A DNA stretch of 64,000 nt from Georgenia subflava (GTDB taxonomy: Bacteria > Actinomycetota > Actinomycetes > Actinomycetales > Actinomycetaceae): assembly GCF_009193155.1 (NCBI RefSeq), contig NZ_VUKD01000005.1, positions 124,001 through 188,000 of the forward strand, read 5' to 3'. The notes under the pieces are model-generated. The model was given only the letters and a program-made list of their open reading frames with translations. It was not told the DNA's origin and searched no databases. The position numbers were made by a program, and so were the translations under genes. Positions within the stretch are counted from its first letter, which is position 1. Every line of letters starts with the position of its first letter. Shown piece by piece: positions 41,822-53,453 of this stretch.

Positions 41822-42286
41822 CTAGCCGCCGAGCTCCGCGCGCAGGTCGTCCAGCTCGACGACGTCGTACCAGAGCAGGTCCCGCTCGGCCGACCGGTCC
41901 AGCGCACCGTCGTCGCCGGCGGCCGCGGCCCGGACGTCGTCCGCCGCCGCCGGCTCGTCCACGAGCAGCGCGACCACGTCGGTCCACCGGACCGGGCCCA
42001 CGACCTCGACGGCCGAAGGCAGCTGCTCCTCCCCGAGCACCTCGGGCACCTGGACGAGCGCGTCGGGCAGGTCGGCCACCACGACCACGCGCCGGGGCAC
42101 GGAGGCGTCCGACGCGATCCGCCGCACCGAGTCGTCCGCGGCGGCCAGGGTCGCCGTCATCTCCAGCCCCTCGTCGTCCTCGTCGGCGAGCTCGGCACGC
42201 AGGGCCGCCGTGACGGCGTGCGCCCAGTCGAGGTCGAGACCGTCGCCGCGAAGGTCACCGGCAGTGGCAGGCAGGTAGATCCGCAT
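41822..42286 (-). CDS. DUF6912-type protein
   Basis: A 154-residue acidic soluble protein beginning MRIYLPATAGDL, the typical start of an actinobacterial family I know as DUF6912. It has VVVVADLPDA in the middle and ERDLLWYDVVELDDLRAEL at the end. No catalytic motif is visible and the function is unknown. ATG 42286 is the natural start; longer frames add only Gly/Ser-rich sequence. Confidence 0.8.
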   Translation of the reverse strand: MRIYLPATAGDLRGDGLDLDWAHAVTAALRAELADEDDEGLEMTATLAAADDSVRRIASDASVPRRVVVVADLPDALVQVPEVLGEEQLPSAVEVVGPVRWTDVVALLVDEPAAADDVRAAAAGDDGALDRSAERDLLWYDVVELDDLRAELGG

Positions 42287-42290
42287 GCCG

Positions 42291-43748
42291 TCAGTGTCTC
42301 GCACCTGCTGGCCAGGCACCCGTGCGGCGGCGCCGCCCCCGTCGTTCCCGCTCCCCGGCCAGGCGCCGGGCGAGCTGCTCGACGGCAAGCCGGGCCGGCG
42401 AGGCGGGCGCGACGGCCGTCAGGGTCCGGCCCTGCAGGACGGCCTTGTCGAGCGCCGGGCGGTCGTCCGGGACGAGGACGGCGTCGTCCACCCCGGCGAA
42501 GCGCACGAGCGCCTCGTGGATCGACCGGGCGGGCGACGGACCCGCTGCCGAGGCGCGGACACGGTTGACGACCACCACGCGTTCCGTCCCGGGCGTCAGG
42601 AGCACCTCGTCGGTCAGCTCGCCGAGCGCCATCACCAGGCGTCGCATCCCGACGGGCTCCCCGGCACCGACCACCACGACGACGTCCGCGGCACGGAGCG
42701 CCGACAGCGTCGCCTGGTGCCGGCGGGGCCCGAAGGTGCCGTCACCGGCACCGGTCTCCAGCGCCGCCCCGGTGTCGACGACCGTCCACGGCGCCGACTC
42801 CCGCGCGACGTCCCACACCACCTCGAGCGCCGCCTCCGGCAGCTCGCGCCAGCGGTCGGCCCGGGTCAGGCCGGTCATGACGCGGAGCGTGTCGTCCACG
42901 ACCGGACACAACCGCCGGAGCGTCGCCCGGTCGAGACGACCGTTGGCGGCGTGACGTGCGAGCGCCGCGACCGCCGACGAGTCGTCCAGGATGCCGAGCA
43001 CCTGGGTGATGGCGGGTGCCTCCGTGTCGGCGTCCACCAGCAGGGCGGAGCCGGACAGCGTCGCGAGCTCGGCGGCCAGGGTCACCGCCAGGGTGGTGCG
43101 GCCCGGGGCGCCGGGCGGGCCCCAGACGGTGACCAGTCGTCCGCGCTGCGGGGGCGCAGACGCTCCCCCGTCAGGGCCGTCGGCGGGCGCCTCCGTGTCG
43201 GCGGCGGCCGGGACGTCCACGGGCGGACCGTCCGCGGCGGGGCCGTCCGCGGACCGGTCCGTGGCTGCTCCCCGTGCCACGGGCAGTGGTCCGGGCTCAC
43301 CGGTGCGGACTCCGGGAGCGCGGCCCGCACCTGCGCCGTCGCCGGCTCCGTCCGCGGTGGCACGACGCCCTGTGGGCGGCACGCCGCCGCCGGTTCCGAC
43401 GGCGCTAGCCACCGCGGTGACGACGTCGGCGAGCGCCTGGACCGGTTGCGGGAGCACCTCGACGGCGTCGGCCCCGAGGGCAGCACAGCGATCGACGTCG
43501 ACCGCCTCGGCGACCAGGACGGTGCGGACCCCTGCCGCGCGCAGGCGAGAGACGACCGTGCGGTCGACGCCGGGCAGGTCGGCGGACAGGACGGCGACCG
43601 CACCGAGACCGGCTGCCGCGGCGGCGAGGACCTCGGGCACGTCGGCGCACCGGCGTACGACCCGGACCCCGGAGCCGGAACCGTCGAGCACCTGGACGAG
43701 GCTGCTCTCCACCGGGCCGGTCAGCGCCAGCAGGACACCGACGCTCAC
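42291..43748 (-). CDS. CpaE/MinD-like P-loop ATPase
   Basis: A 485-residue protein. The N-terminal 120 residues look like a receiver-type domain (VRTVLVAEAVDVDRCAALGA), then a Pro/Gly/Ala linker, then a MinD/ParA-like ATPase (LVTVWGPPGAPGRTTLAV; LLVDADTEAP; WTVVDTGA). The P-loop lysine is replaced by arginine (GAPGRTT). This resembles CpaE-type localisation factors of Flp/Tad pili, but no other pilus genes are in the window. It is coupled to the SAF gene by a GTGA overlap. Confidence 0.8.
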   Translation of the reverse strand: MSVGVLLALTGPVESSLVQVLDGSGSGVRVVRRCADVPEVLAAAAAGLGAVAVLSADLPGVDRTVVSRLRAAGVRTVLVAEAVDVDRCAALGADAVEVLPQPVQALADVVTAVASAVGTGGGVPPTGRRATADGAGDGAGAGRAPGVRTGEPGPLPVARGAATDRSADGPAADGPPVDVPAAADTEAPADGPDGGASAPPQRGRLVTVWGPPGAPGRTTLAVTLAAELATLSGSALLVDADTEAPAITQVLGILDDSSAVAALARHAANGRLDRATLRRLCPVVDDTLRVMTGLTRADRWRELPEAALEVVWDVARESAPWTVVDTGAALETGAGDGTFGPRRHQATLSALRAADVVVVVGAGEPVGMRRLVMALGELTDEVLLTPGTERVVVVNRVRASAAGPSPARSIHEALVRFAGVDDAVLVPDDRPALDKAVLQGRTLTAVAPASPARLAVEQLARRLAGERERRGRRRRTGAWPAGARH

Positions 43749-44452
43749 GCCTCGCCCTCCGCCGAGACCCCGTCTCGGGCCGGCGTGCCCGAGCCGGCAC
43801 CGGCGAAGGTCGGCACGATGACCAGCTGCCCCTCGCCGGAGAGCGCGGCCAGCACGTCGGGCAGGTCGAGACGCGGTACCAGGAGCTCCACCGATGTGCC
43901 GGACCCGCCGGCGAACATCGAGCTGTCCTCGACCAGCTCGGCGACGACGAGGTCGGCGGCCAGCAGCAGCGGCTCCGCCGCCTCCGCGCCCTCGTCATCC
44001 GCTCGGCCCGTCTCCGGTGGCGGCGTCATCCACAGATCGACCACCGAGCCCGGTCCCAGGTCCGCGGGGACCGACAGCCCCGCCGGCACCACCACCGGGC
44101 GCAGGTCGACGTCGGCGGCATCCCCGACGGCCGTCCGGGGCACGAGCTCCCCCGCCCCGACCGTGCGGACGGCGACGGAGTCCTCCGGGAGACCGTCGGC
44201 GACGAGGTGGTAGAGCTCCTCGCCGGCGCCGAGGCGGACCTCGCGCACCACGAGCGCGTCGCCGCCGAGGGCGTCCCCCGGTGTGAGCGCGTCACGGGCG
44301 GCGTAGACCTCCACGGTCTCGGCCGCGTCCCGCACCGCCCACGTACCGAGTGCCACCGCACCGGCCACGAGAAGCACGCCGACGCCGAGCCGCGGGTCGC
44401 GCCACGTCGGTCGACGCAGCCGGCGGGCCTGGGGCGAGTCGTCCGGGCTCAT
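43745..44452 (-). CDS. SAF-domain (CpaB/RcpC-like) membrane protein
   Basis: A 235-residue protein with one N-terminal membrane segment (LGVGVLLVAGAVALGTWAV) and an external SAF domain (VYAARDALTPGDALGGDALV; VGAGELVPRTAVG). Related CpaB/RcpC proteins help assemble Flp pili or bind sugars in the envelope. The coupled downstream ATPase suggests that the pair works together at the membrane. ATG 44452 has AAGGAGG upstream. Confidence 0.83.
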   Translation of the reverse strand: MSPDDSPQARRLRRPTWRDPRLGVGVLLVAGAVALGTWAVRDAAETVEVYAARDALTPGDALGGDALVVREVRLGAGEELYHLVADGLPEDSVAVRTVGAGELVPRTAVGDAADVDLRPVVVPAGLSVPADLGPGSVVDLWMTPPPETGRADDEGAEAAEPLLLAADLVVAELVEDSSMFAGGSGTSVELLVPRLDLPDVLAALSGEGQLVIVPTFAGAGSGTPARDGVSAEGEA

Positions 44453-44578
44453 TCAGCCCCTCCTTGGTCGGCGGTCCGGGCCACCATCGTGCCGGTGGAC
44501 CGCGTTGGGTGCCCGTCGTTGTCCACAGGTGCCGCGTAGTGACGGTCGATCCACGGTGATGATGGGATGATGGGCGGC

Positions 44579-44791
44579 ATGGCGCAGCGATTCCTCACCC
44601 TGGCCGACGTCGCCGAGGAGCTGGCGGTCTCGGTGGCCCAGGCGCGTGTGCTCGTGCGCACCGGCGAGCTGCGCGCCATCCAGGTCGGTGGCCGGAACCA
44701 GTGGCGCGTGGAGTCCTCGGCGCTCGAGGAGTACATCCAGGAGCAGTACGCGCGCACGCGTGCCCGGATCGAGACCCAGCAGGGCGGCTGA
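44579..44791 (+). CDS. BldC-like helix-turn-helix regulator
   Basis: A 70-residue MerR/excisionase-like DNA-binding protein: LTLADVAEELAVSVAQARVL, RTGELRAIQVGG and QWRVESSALEEYIQ. This matches the BldC family, which controls development in Streptomyces and is present in many non-sporulating actinobacteria. ATG 44579 is preceded by GATGAT at 7 nt, so the transcript may be leaderless. It is divergent from the SAF/CpaE-like pair and may regulate it. Confidence 0.88.
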   Translation: MAQRFLTLADVAEELAVSVAQARVLVRTGELRAIQVGGRNQWRVESSALEEYIQEQYARTRARIETQQGG

Positions 44792-44796
44792 GCCGG

Positions 44797-45318
44797 TCAC
44801 GCCGTCGCCACCGCGACGACTGACGCCAGCGCCACCGTGATCACGTCCGGCGCCTGGCCTGCGCCGTCGTCGCGCAGGTCCAGGTGGTCGGTGCCCACCC
44901 GGGTGAGCCGGCCGGAGTAGGCACCGGCGTCACAGGTCACCCGCACCCGGCTCCCCTCGCGGGCCAGCCCGCGCAACACGTGCGTGATGCGCAGGCGCTG
45001 TTCGACCTGCCCCGCCTCGGGGGCGACGGGCCCGAGCGGCCAGGCCAGGTGCACCGCCTCGAGAGGCACCAGCGTCCGGCGCTCTCCCGATCCCACCAGC
45101 ACCCACTGCGGGGCGGCGTCGAGGATCGTCCCGCGCACGTCCAGCCCGGTGCGCAGCCGCAGGCTGACGTCGTGCCCGAGCTGTGCTCGCAACCGGTCGC
45201 CGATCCTGGTGCCACCGGCCTCCGCCTCGGCCAGCTCGGCGACCAGATCCTCCTCCTCGGCCCGCACGGCGGCGTCGAACTGGCTCTGCAGGTCGTCGAA
45301 GAGGGATTCCCACCGCAT
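44797..45318 (-). CDS. Conserved actinobacterial protein of unknown function
   Basis: A 173-residue cytoplasmic protein starting MRWESLFDDLQSQFDAAVRA, with an N-terminal helix rich in Glu/Ala and an SH3-like beta domain (VRGTILDAAPQWVLVGSGE; SGRLTRVGTDHLDLR). I know similar proteins from other actinobacteria near secA, but not a function. The start ATG 45318 is supported by TACGGT 6 nt before it. Confidence 0.8.
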   Translation of the reverse strand: MRWESLFDDLQSQFDAAVRAEEEDLVAELAEAEAGGTRIGDRLRAQLGHDVSLRLRTGLDVRGTILDAAPQWVLVGSGERRTLVPLEAVHLAWPLGPVAPEAGQVEQRLRITHVLRGLAREGSRVRVTCDAGAYSGRLTRVGTDHLDLRDDGAGQAPDVITVALASVVAVATA

Positions 45319-45324
45319 CCCCGC

Positions 45325-45330
45325 ACCGTA
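45325..45330 (-). promoter_or_regulatory. -10 element of a leaderless promoter for the 44797-45318 gene
   Basis: TACGGT on the minus strand lies 6 nt before ATG 45318. Confidence 0.55.
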
Positions 45331-45391
45331 GGGCAACCACCTGTCACGAGCGCAACGATCGCGGGCGTTGTCCACCGCCCGGCCGCACCGG

Positions 45392-45420
45392 TTTACACCG
45401 CGGGGCGCGACGCCTAGTGT
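45392..45420 (+). promoter_or_regulatory. SigA-type promoter of the LysM gene
   Basis: TTTACA (45392-45397) and TAGTGT (45415-45420) are spaced by 17 bp. An A+T-rich leader of about 60 nt leads to the ribosome-binding site GGAG before ATG 45488. Confidence 0.7.
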
Positions 45421-45487
45421 CATGATTCATCATCAAACGGCATCATCCGACATCGTCAATCACCTAACCGTCTGATTGGAGAAGTCG

Positions 45488-46462
45488 ATGACGACGACGC
45501 GACGGCACACCCTCATCGCCCTCACCTTGATGCTCGGCACAGGAACGCTCGGCCTCTGGCTCGGCCACCTGTCGCTCGAGGCGGCGCGGTTCCTGCTCGA
45601 CGCACCGTCGGCGCACCTCGGAGCGGGACAGCTGGACGAGGTGGCGTCCCTCGTCCTGCTCGGCGTCGGCGCCGCGGTGGCTGCCTGGTACTCCGGCACC
45701 TGCGCTCTCGTGGTCGTCGTGCACGCCGGCCGGGCCGTCGGCACCCGGACCGACCAGCTCGAGCGTGCCCTGCGTCGCTGGGGCTTCCCGGTGGTCCGGC
45801 GCCTGGCGCTGACGACGGCGGCCGTCGGGATGGGCGCGGCCCTCACGGCCGGCCCGGCGGGTGCCGTGGCGACCGACGGTCAGGACCCGCTGCCCTTGGA
45901 CCTCGGCTGGGGCGGAGCCACCGTCGCCACGGCCCCGGCGACGTCGGAGCCGGGGGCGACGACGCACCCGGCGGCTCCCGCCACACCGACGGCAGGGACG
46001 ACTGCGACCGACGCGCCGCCTGCCGCAAGCGCGACACCGGAGACCAGCGCGACCGCAGCGGCAACACCGGGGGCCACAGCGACTGCGGCGGCGACACCGC
46101 TACCGACCCGGACGGCTGCGACGGTCACGCCGGTTGCGACCGGCGAGCCCGCCACCGGTGCGCCGCAGCCTCCGGAAGCCCTGCCCGCGGCAAGGCCCTC
46201 CACCGCCACGGCACCGGCCTCTGCGACGTCCGCCGGAGCACGACGGACGGCCGACCGGGACACGCCCGCCACCTACACGGTCCGGCCTGGCGACTCGCTC
46301 TGGGCCATCGCGGAAGCCCATCTCAGACCGGATGCGGCGGACGCCGACGTCGCCGCCGCCTGGCCGGAGTGGTACCGCACCAACCGCGCCCTCGTGGGTG
46401 CGGACCCGAACGTCATCCACCCCGGTCAGCAGCTGTTGGCCCCGACAGAGGAGAAGTCATGA
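45488..46462 (+). CDS. Membrane protein with C-terminal LysM domain
   Basis: A 324-residue protein. Two or three N-terminal membrane segments (IALTLMLGTGTLGLWLG; LVLLGVGAAVAAWYSG; LALTTAAVGMGAALTAG) precede a long Thr/Ala/Pro-rich linker and a C-terminal LysM-like domain (TYTVRPGDSLWAIAEAHL; NPNVIHPGQQLL in slightly varied form). LysM binds peptidoglycan. Its place before the Rv3235-like gene and near secA is typical of Micrococcales. ATG 45488 follows GGAG. Confidence 0.87.
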   Translation: MTTTRRHTLIALTLMLGTGTLGLWLGHLSLEAARFLLDAPSAHLGAGQLDEVASLVLLGVGAAVAAWYSGTCALVVVVHAGRAVGTRTDQLERALRRWGFPVVRRLALTTAAVGMGAALTAGPAGAVATDGQDPLPLDLGWGGATVATAPATSEPGATTHPAAPATPTAGTTATDAPPAASATPETSATAAATPGATATAAATPLPTRTAATVTPVATGEPATGAPQPPEALPAARPSTATAPASATSAGARRTADRDTPATYTVRPGDSLWAIAEAHLRPDAADADVAAAWPEWYRTNRALVGADPNVIHPGQQLLAPTEEKS

Positions 46463-46992
46463 GCACCACCACGCTGGTCCGCCCCGCCGTCGCCGGACGA
46501 CCCCAGACCGCAACCCGGCGCCCTGCTCACTCGGTGGGCACCGCGGAGGTGCCCCGCACGTCGGTCGCCCAGCCGTGGGACCGGGTCAGGTTCGCCGGCC
46601 CGACTTCCCCGCCGACGGCTGCCGACGCCGACCCGGCCGACGCCGAGGTCGACGCCGACACCCTGCCCGACCCGGCCCAGTGGGCCGGGGCGCTGGTGCG
46701 CTCCGCGGTGGAGGCGTTGCGCGGCATCCGACCCGCAGCCCAGCTCGCCCGCTGGCTGTCGGCAGAGCTGTACGACTCCCTCGCACGCCGAGCCGGGCTG
46801 GCGGTCAGGGTGCTGGGCCGACCGACCGTCGCCCACCGCGCGATGATCCGCCGGGTGCACGTGTGCCGGCTCGGCCCGGGCACGGTCGAGGCCGCCGTGG
46901 TCGTCCACGACGGGCAGCACATGCGCGCGGCCGCCGTACGGCTGGAGGTGCACCGAGGACGCTGGCGGGCCACCGCGCTCGAGATCGGCTGA
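46459..46992 (+). CDS. Rv3235-family protein
   Basis: A 177-residue protein with a disordered N-terminal half and a C-terminal alpha/beta domain: VHVCRLGPGTVEAAVVVHDG and VRLEVHRGRWRATALEIG. This C-terminal form is seen in the Rv3235 family, encoded near secA1 in mycobacteria; the function is unknown. ATG 46459 overlaps the LysM stop (ATGA), so the two are coupled. Confidence 0.82.
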   Translation: MSTTTLVRPAVAGRPQTATRRPAHSVGTAEVPRTSVAQPWDRVRFAGPTSPPTAADADPADAEVDADTLPDPAQWAGALVRSAVEALRGIRPAAQLARWLSAELYDSLARRAGLAVRVLGRPTVAHRAMIRRVHVCRLGPGTVEAAVVVHDGQHMRAAAVRLEVHRGRWRATALEIG

Positions 46993-47011
46993 CCGCCCGC
47001 CGGGACGACGA

Positions 47012-47037
47012 ACGGCCACGTCCGAGGACGTGGCCGT
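47012..47037. terminator. Hairpin between convergent Rv3235-like and FMN-reductase genes
   Basis: ACGGCCACGTC and its perfect complement form an 11-bp stem with a 4-nt loop. Outer CCGCCCGC/GCGGGCGG words may extend it. It can serve both converging transcripts. Confidence 0.65.
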
Positions 47038-47091
47038 CGCGCGGGCGGGCCGGCTTCGCGAGGGGGAACGCAAGGGCACCGCCCGGTGGGG

Positions 47092-47709
47092 TCACATGCT
47101 CCCGAGCATCTGACCGAACGAGGGCACGTCCGCGTAGAGGTCGGCGACTCCCCCGCCCTCGTGGGCGGCCACCATCTCGGCGAGCTCGCGCCCGGCGCGC
47201 CTGATGCGGGCGGGCAGCGGGTTGACGGTGTCGCCCTCGCCGGCCCAGTCGTCGGTGGCCGCGAACACGGACGTCGTGGCGACGTCGGCGCGGAGGTAGG
47301 TGAACAGCGGCCTCATCGAGTACTCCAGCGCGAGCGAGTGCCGCGGGGTCCCGCCGGTCGCGCCGAGCAGGACCGGCACGCCGGTCAGCGCGTCCTTGTC
47401 GATGATGTCGACGAAGGACTTGAACAGGCCCGAGTAGGTGGTGGTGAACAGCGGCGAGACGGCGATGATGCCGTCGGCGCCGGTGACCTTCTCCATCACC
47501 TTCGCCAGCTCGCCCGTGGCGAAGCCCGTGAGCATCGTGTTGATGATCTCGTGGGCGACGTCGCGCAGCTCGACCGTCTCGACCGTGGCGCTCACCCCCC
47601 GCTCCGCGAGCTCGGTGACTGTCGCCTCGGCGAGCCGGTCGGCGAGCAGCCGGGTGGAGGACGGCTGGCCCAGGCCGGCCGAGACCGCGACGATGGTGCG
47701 CTCGTTCAT
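47092..47709 (-). CDS. NAD(P)H-dependent FMN reductase (CE1759-like)
   Basis: A 205-residue flavodoxin-fold reductase (VAVSAGLGQPSSTRLLADRL; VSPLFTTTYSGLFKSFVD; LLGATGGTPRHSLALEY). It likely supplies reduced FMN to the flavin monooxygenase encoded just upstream. ATG 47709 has AAGGAGAG before it. The pair matches a two-gene unit known in corynebacteria and relatives. Confidence 0.9.
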   Translation of the reverse strand: MNERTIVAVSAGLGQPSSTRLLADRLAEATVTELAERGVSATVETVELRDVAHEIINTMLTGFATGELAKVMEKVTGADGIIAVSPLFTTTYSGLFKSFVDIIDKDALTGVPVLLGATGGTPRHSLALEYSMRPLFTYLRADVATTSVFAATDDWAGEGDTVNPLPARIRRAGRELAEMVAAHEGGGVADLYADVPSFGQMLGSM

Positions 47710-47735
47710 GTGCTCTCCTTCTTGGTCGGTCCGGC

Positions 47736-48932
47736 TCAGAGCCCGAAGGCCGAACCGCGCTTGGCAGTCTCGTCGGCGGCCGCGGTGTCGTCCTCGGCGG
47801 TCTTGCCGGTCCACTTGTCCTCGCCCGCGACGTGACCGCCGCCCTCCTTGCCCGCGGCCCGGGCCTGCGCGACGCGGTCGGCGTGGCTGGGCGGGCCGGA
47901 CGGGACGTGCGCCGGGCGCTTGGACTCGTTCTCCTTGCGCAGGGCCGGGACGATCTCCTCGCCGAGGATGTCGATCTGCTCCAGCACGGTCTTCAGCGGC
48001 AGGCCGGCGTGGTCGATGAGGAACAGCTGGCGCTGGTAGTCGCCGACGTCCTCGCGCATCTTGGCGTAGCGGTCGATGATCTCCTGCGGGGAGCCGACGG
48101 TCAGCGGGGTCTCGGCGGTGAACTCCTCCATCGTCGGGCCGTGGCCGTAGACGGGAGCGTTGTCGAAGTACGGCCGGAACTCGCTCTTGGCGTCCTGGGA
48201 GTTCTTGCGGGCGAAGAACTGACCGCCCAGCCCGACGATCGCCTGGTCGGCGGAGCCGTGGCCGTAGTGCTCGAAGCGCTGGCGGTAGTACTGCACCATC
48301 CGCTTGGTGTGCTGCATCGGCCAGAAGATGTTGTTGTGGAAGAACCCGTCGCCGTAGTACGCCGCCTGCTCGGCGATCTCGGGCGATCGGATCGAGCCGT
48401 GCCACACGAACGGCGGCACGCCGTCGAGCGGCCGGGGGGTGGCGGTGAAGCCCTGCAGCGGCGTGCGGAACTTGCCCTGCCAGTCCACCACCTCTTCCTC
48501 CCACAGCCGACGCAGGAGGGCGTAGTTCTCGATCGCCAGGTTGATGCCCTGGCGGATGTCCTTGCCGAACCACGGGTAGACCGGTCCGGTGTTGCCGCGC
48601 CCCATCATCAGGTCCATGCGCCCGTCCGAGATGACCTGGAGCATCGCGTAGTCCTCTGCGATCTTCACCGGGTCGTTCGTGGTGATGAGCGTCGTCGCGG
48701 TGGACAGGATGATGTTCTCGGTCGTCCCGGCGAGGTAGCCGAGCATCGTCGTCGGCGACGACGCGACGAACGGCGGGTTGTGGTGCTCACCGGTGGCGAA
48801 CACGTCCAGGCCTGCCTGGTCGGCGTGCTGTGCGATCTTCAGGATGGCGCGCACGCGCTCGGTGTCGTCCGGCGTCTTGCCGGTGGTCGGGTCGGTCGTG
48901 ACATCACTGACCGTGAAGATTCCGAACTGCAT
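47736..48932 (-). CDS. LLM-class flavin-dependent oxidoreductase (CE1758-like)
   Basis: A 398-residue luciferase-like monooxygenase. Motifs: GLDVFATGEHHNPPFVASSP, DLMMGRGNTGPVYPWFGKD and PPFVWHGSIRSPEIAEQAAY. A charged Lys/Glu/Asp-rich tail of about 60 residues follows the barrel. It should use reduced FMN from the next gene (26 bp away). The substrate is unknown. ATG 48932 is preceded by GAGGGG. Confidence 0.92.
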   Translation of the reverse strand: MQFGIFTVSDVTTDPTTGKTPDDTERVRAILKIAQHADQAGLDVFATGEHHNPPFVASSPTTMLGYLAGTTENIILSTATTLITTNDPVKIAEDYAMLQVISDGRMDLMMGRGNTGPVYPWFGKDIRQGINLAIENYALLRRLWEEEVVDWQGKFRTPLQGFTATPRPLDGVPPFVWHGSIRSPEIAEQAAYYGDGFFHNNIFWPMQHTKRMVQYYRQRFEHYGHGSADQAIVGLGGQFFARKNSQDAKSEFRPYFDNAPVYGHGPTMEEFTAETPLTVGSPQEIIDRYAKMREDVGDYQRQLFLIDHAGLPLKTVLEQIDILGEEIVPALRKENESKRPAHVPSGPPSHADRVAQARAAGKEGGGHVAGEDKWTGKTAEDDTAAADETAKRGSAFGL

Positions 48933-49053
48933 GATGCGCCCCTCGCGAGATCGATGCTTTTGCATGTACATCGAGGCCAACAGTAGGACCTTGGTCTGTA
49001 TTCCGCCCTCACCTCCGCTCGAGGTGACGCTCACCACGGTCCCAGACAGCGAC

Positions 49054-49084
49054 GGGGTCCGCACCCTCCTCGGGTGCGGACCCC
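49054..49084 (-). terminator. Terminator of secA
   Basis: GGGGTCCGCACCC and its perfect complement form a 13-bp stem with a 5-nt loop, about 55 bp after the secA stop. Confidence 0.75.
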
Positions 49085-49137
49085 GAGGTCCTGGTGGGCC
49101 GTCGGCCGCGTGCTCTGGGCGAGAACCGGCCGGCGGC

Positions 49138-51999
<2,862 letters not shown>

Positions 52000-52111
52000 G
52001 CAGAACTCCTGATCGTCTACTTCCACCGGGACGGTCGGCCCCGGTGCGGGCGCCCTCGGCCGGACGCACCCGCCTCCATGGTAGGCGCAGCGGCCCGCGT
52101 GGCGTGCAACC

Positions 52112-53395
52112 TCACCCCAGCTGCCGCCCCAGCTCCGGCAGCAGGTCGCCGTGGGCGTCGGGATCGATCACGACGGCGCCCAGGCCAAGCCAGGCGCCCA
52201 GGTCGGCCAGCTCGGCCGCCAGGTTCTCCACGACGACGCCCCTCGCCGGCCACGCTCCCCCGCCCGCCCGCACCAGCCCCGGTACGGCGCCGGCGTCCTC
52301 CGCCAGGGCGGCCCGCACCCGCAGCAGCCCGGCGGCCCGGTCGGCCTTGACGTCGACCCGGGCCACGAGGTGCTCGCCGAGGAGGAACGGCAGCGCGTAG
52401 TAGCCGTGGGTGCGGTCCGCGGCCGGGGTGTAGATGCCGATGCGGTAGTGCATGCCGAACAGCTCGAGCAGCCGCCTGCGCTCGAAGACGAGCGGGTCGA
52501 ACGGCGCGAGCAGGGCGCGTGCGGAGGTCCGCCAGGGCAGGCGGGCGGCGGTGTGCAGGTAGGCCGGGCGCTGCCAGCCGGAGACCCGCACGGGCTCGAG
52601 CACCCCTTCCTCGACGAGCTCGGCCGCGGCCTGCCGGGCGTCCGCGGTGCCGAGGCGGAAGTAGTCGGCCAGGCAGCGGATCGACGCCACGCCGTGGGCG
52701 CGGGCGCCGATGGCCACGAGCTCGCGGACGGCGTCGGCCCGTCCCGGCACCGGCTCGGCGAGCACGGCGGGCGGCAGCACCCGCTCGGTGAGGTCGTAGG
52801 CACGCTCGAACTGAGGGGTGCGGTGCGCGGCGGCGATCTCCCCGACCTCGAAGAGGTGCTCGAGGGCGTGCTTGGCCGGCGTCCAGTTCCAGCCCCAATT
52901 GTCCTTGGCGCCTCGCTCATGACCGAGCACCGTGTGCAGCCGGCCGGCGGTGATCGGGCCGTGCTCGGCGACGTGGTCGCGGACCGCCTCGACCAGGCCG
53001 GGGTGGTGGGACAGCTCCCGTCCCCAGTGGTTGCGCACCCGGTAGGCGGCCATGCGCCACCGGAGCAGCTGGTAGGTGCGCGGCGGCACGTAGGAGGCCT
53101 CGTGCGCCCAGAACTCGACGAGCCGGCGGGGGGCGCGGCCGCTCGCCCGGTCGAGGAGGGCGACGTCGTAGGGACCGAGGCGGGAGAACACCGGCAGCAG
53201 GTGCGCCCGGGCGACGACGTTGACGGAGTCGATCTGCAGCAGCCCGACGCGGTCGATCAGCCGCTGCAGGTGCGCCATCGTCACGGTGCCGGGGGCGGGG
53301 CGCGGGCGGTCGAGCCCCTGGGCGGCGACCGCCGCACGGCGCGCCTGGCCGAGGGTGAGGCTCCGGGTCGGCGTGGGCTCCGTCGTCGTCGTCAT
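52112..53395 (-). CDS. AlkX/YcaQ-type winged-helix DNA glycosylase
   Basis: A 427-residue HTH_42-family protein. These enzymes remove bulky alkylated bases and unhook interstrand crosslinks. The catalytic Q-x-D motif of the YcaQ/AlkX branch is present ([11 protein letters not shown], Gln54, Asp56), as opposed to Q-x-Q in AlkZ. Other family words are [35 protein letters not shown] (split by positions about 315-337) and [16 protein letters not shown] 53395 follows GAGAGGA. UdgX and DUF72 genes lie just upstream on the same strand, suggesting a repair cluster. Confidence 0.88.
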   Translation of the reverse strand: MTTTTEPTPTRSLTLGQARRAAVAAQGLDRPRPAPGTVTMAHLQRLIDRVGLLQIDSVNVVARAHLLPVFSRLGPYDVALLDRASGRAPRRLVEFWAHEASYVPPRTYQLLRWRMAAYRVRNHWGRELSHHPGLVEAVRDHVAEHGPITAGRLHTVLGHERGAKDNWGWNWTPAKHALEHLFEVGEIAAAHRTPQFERAYDLTERVLPPAVLAEPVPGRADAVRELVAIGARAHGVASIRCLADYFRLGTADARQAAAELVEEGVLEPVRVSGWQRPAYLHTAARLPWRTSARALLAPFDPLVFERRRLLELFGMHYRIGIYTPAADRTHGYYALPFLLGEHLVARVDVKADRAAGLLRVRAALAEDAGAVPGLVRAGGGAWPARGVVVENLAAELADLGAWLGLGAVVIDPDAHGDLLPELGRQLG

Positions 53396-53453
53396 GCGGT
53401 CCTCTCGATGCTCACGGCGACGATCCTGCCTCGTCCCACCGACACGGGAGCGA

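Noticed and set aside
45423-45487. Attenuator or riboswitch in the A+T-rich leader of the LysM gene
   Set aside because: The leader is only about 60 nt and shows no convincing stem or known motif; a plain SigA promoter explains it.
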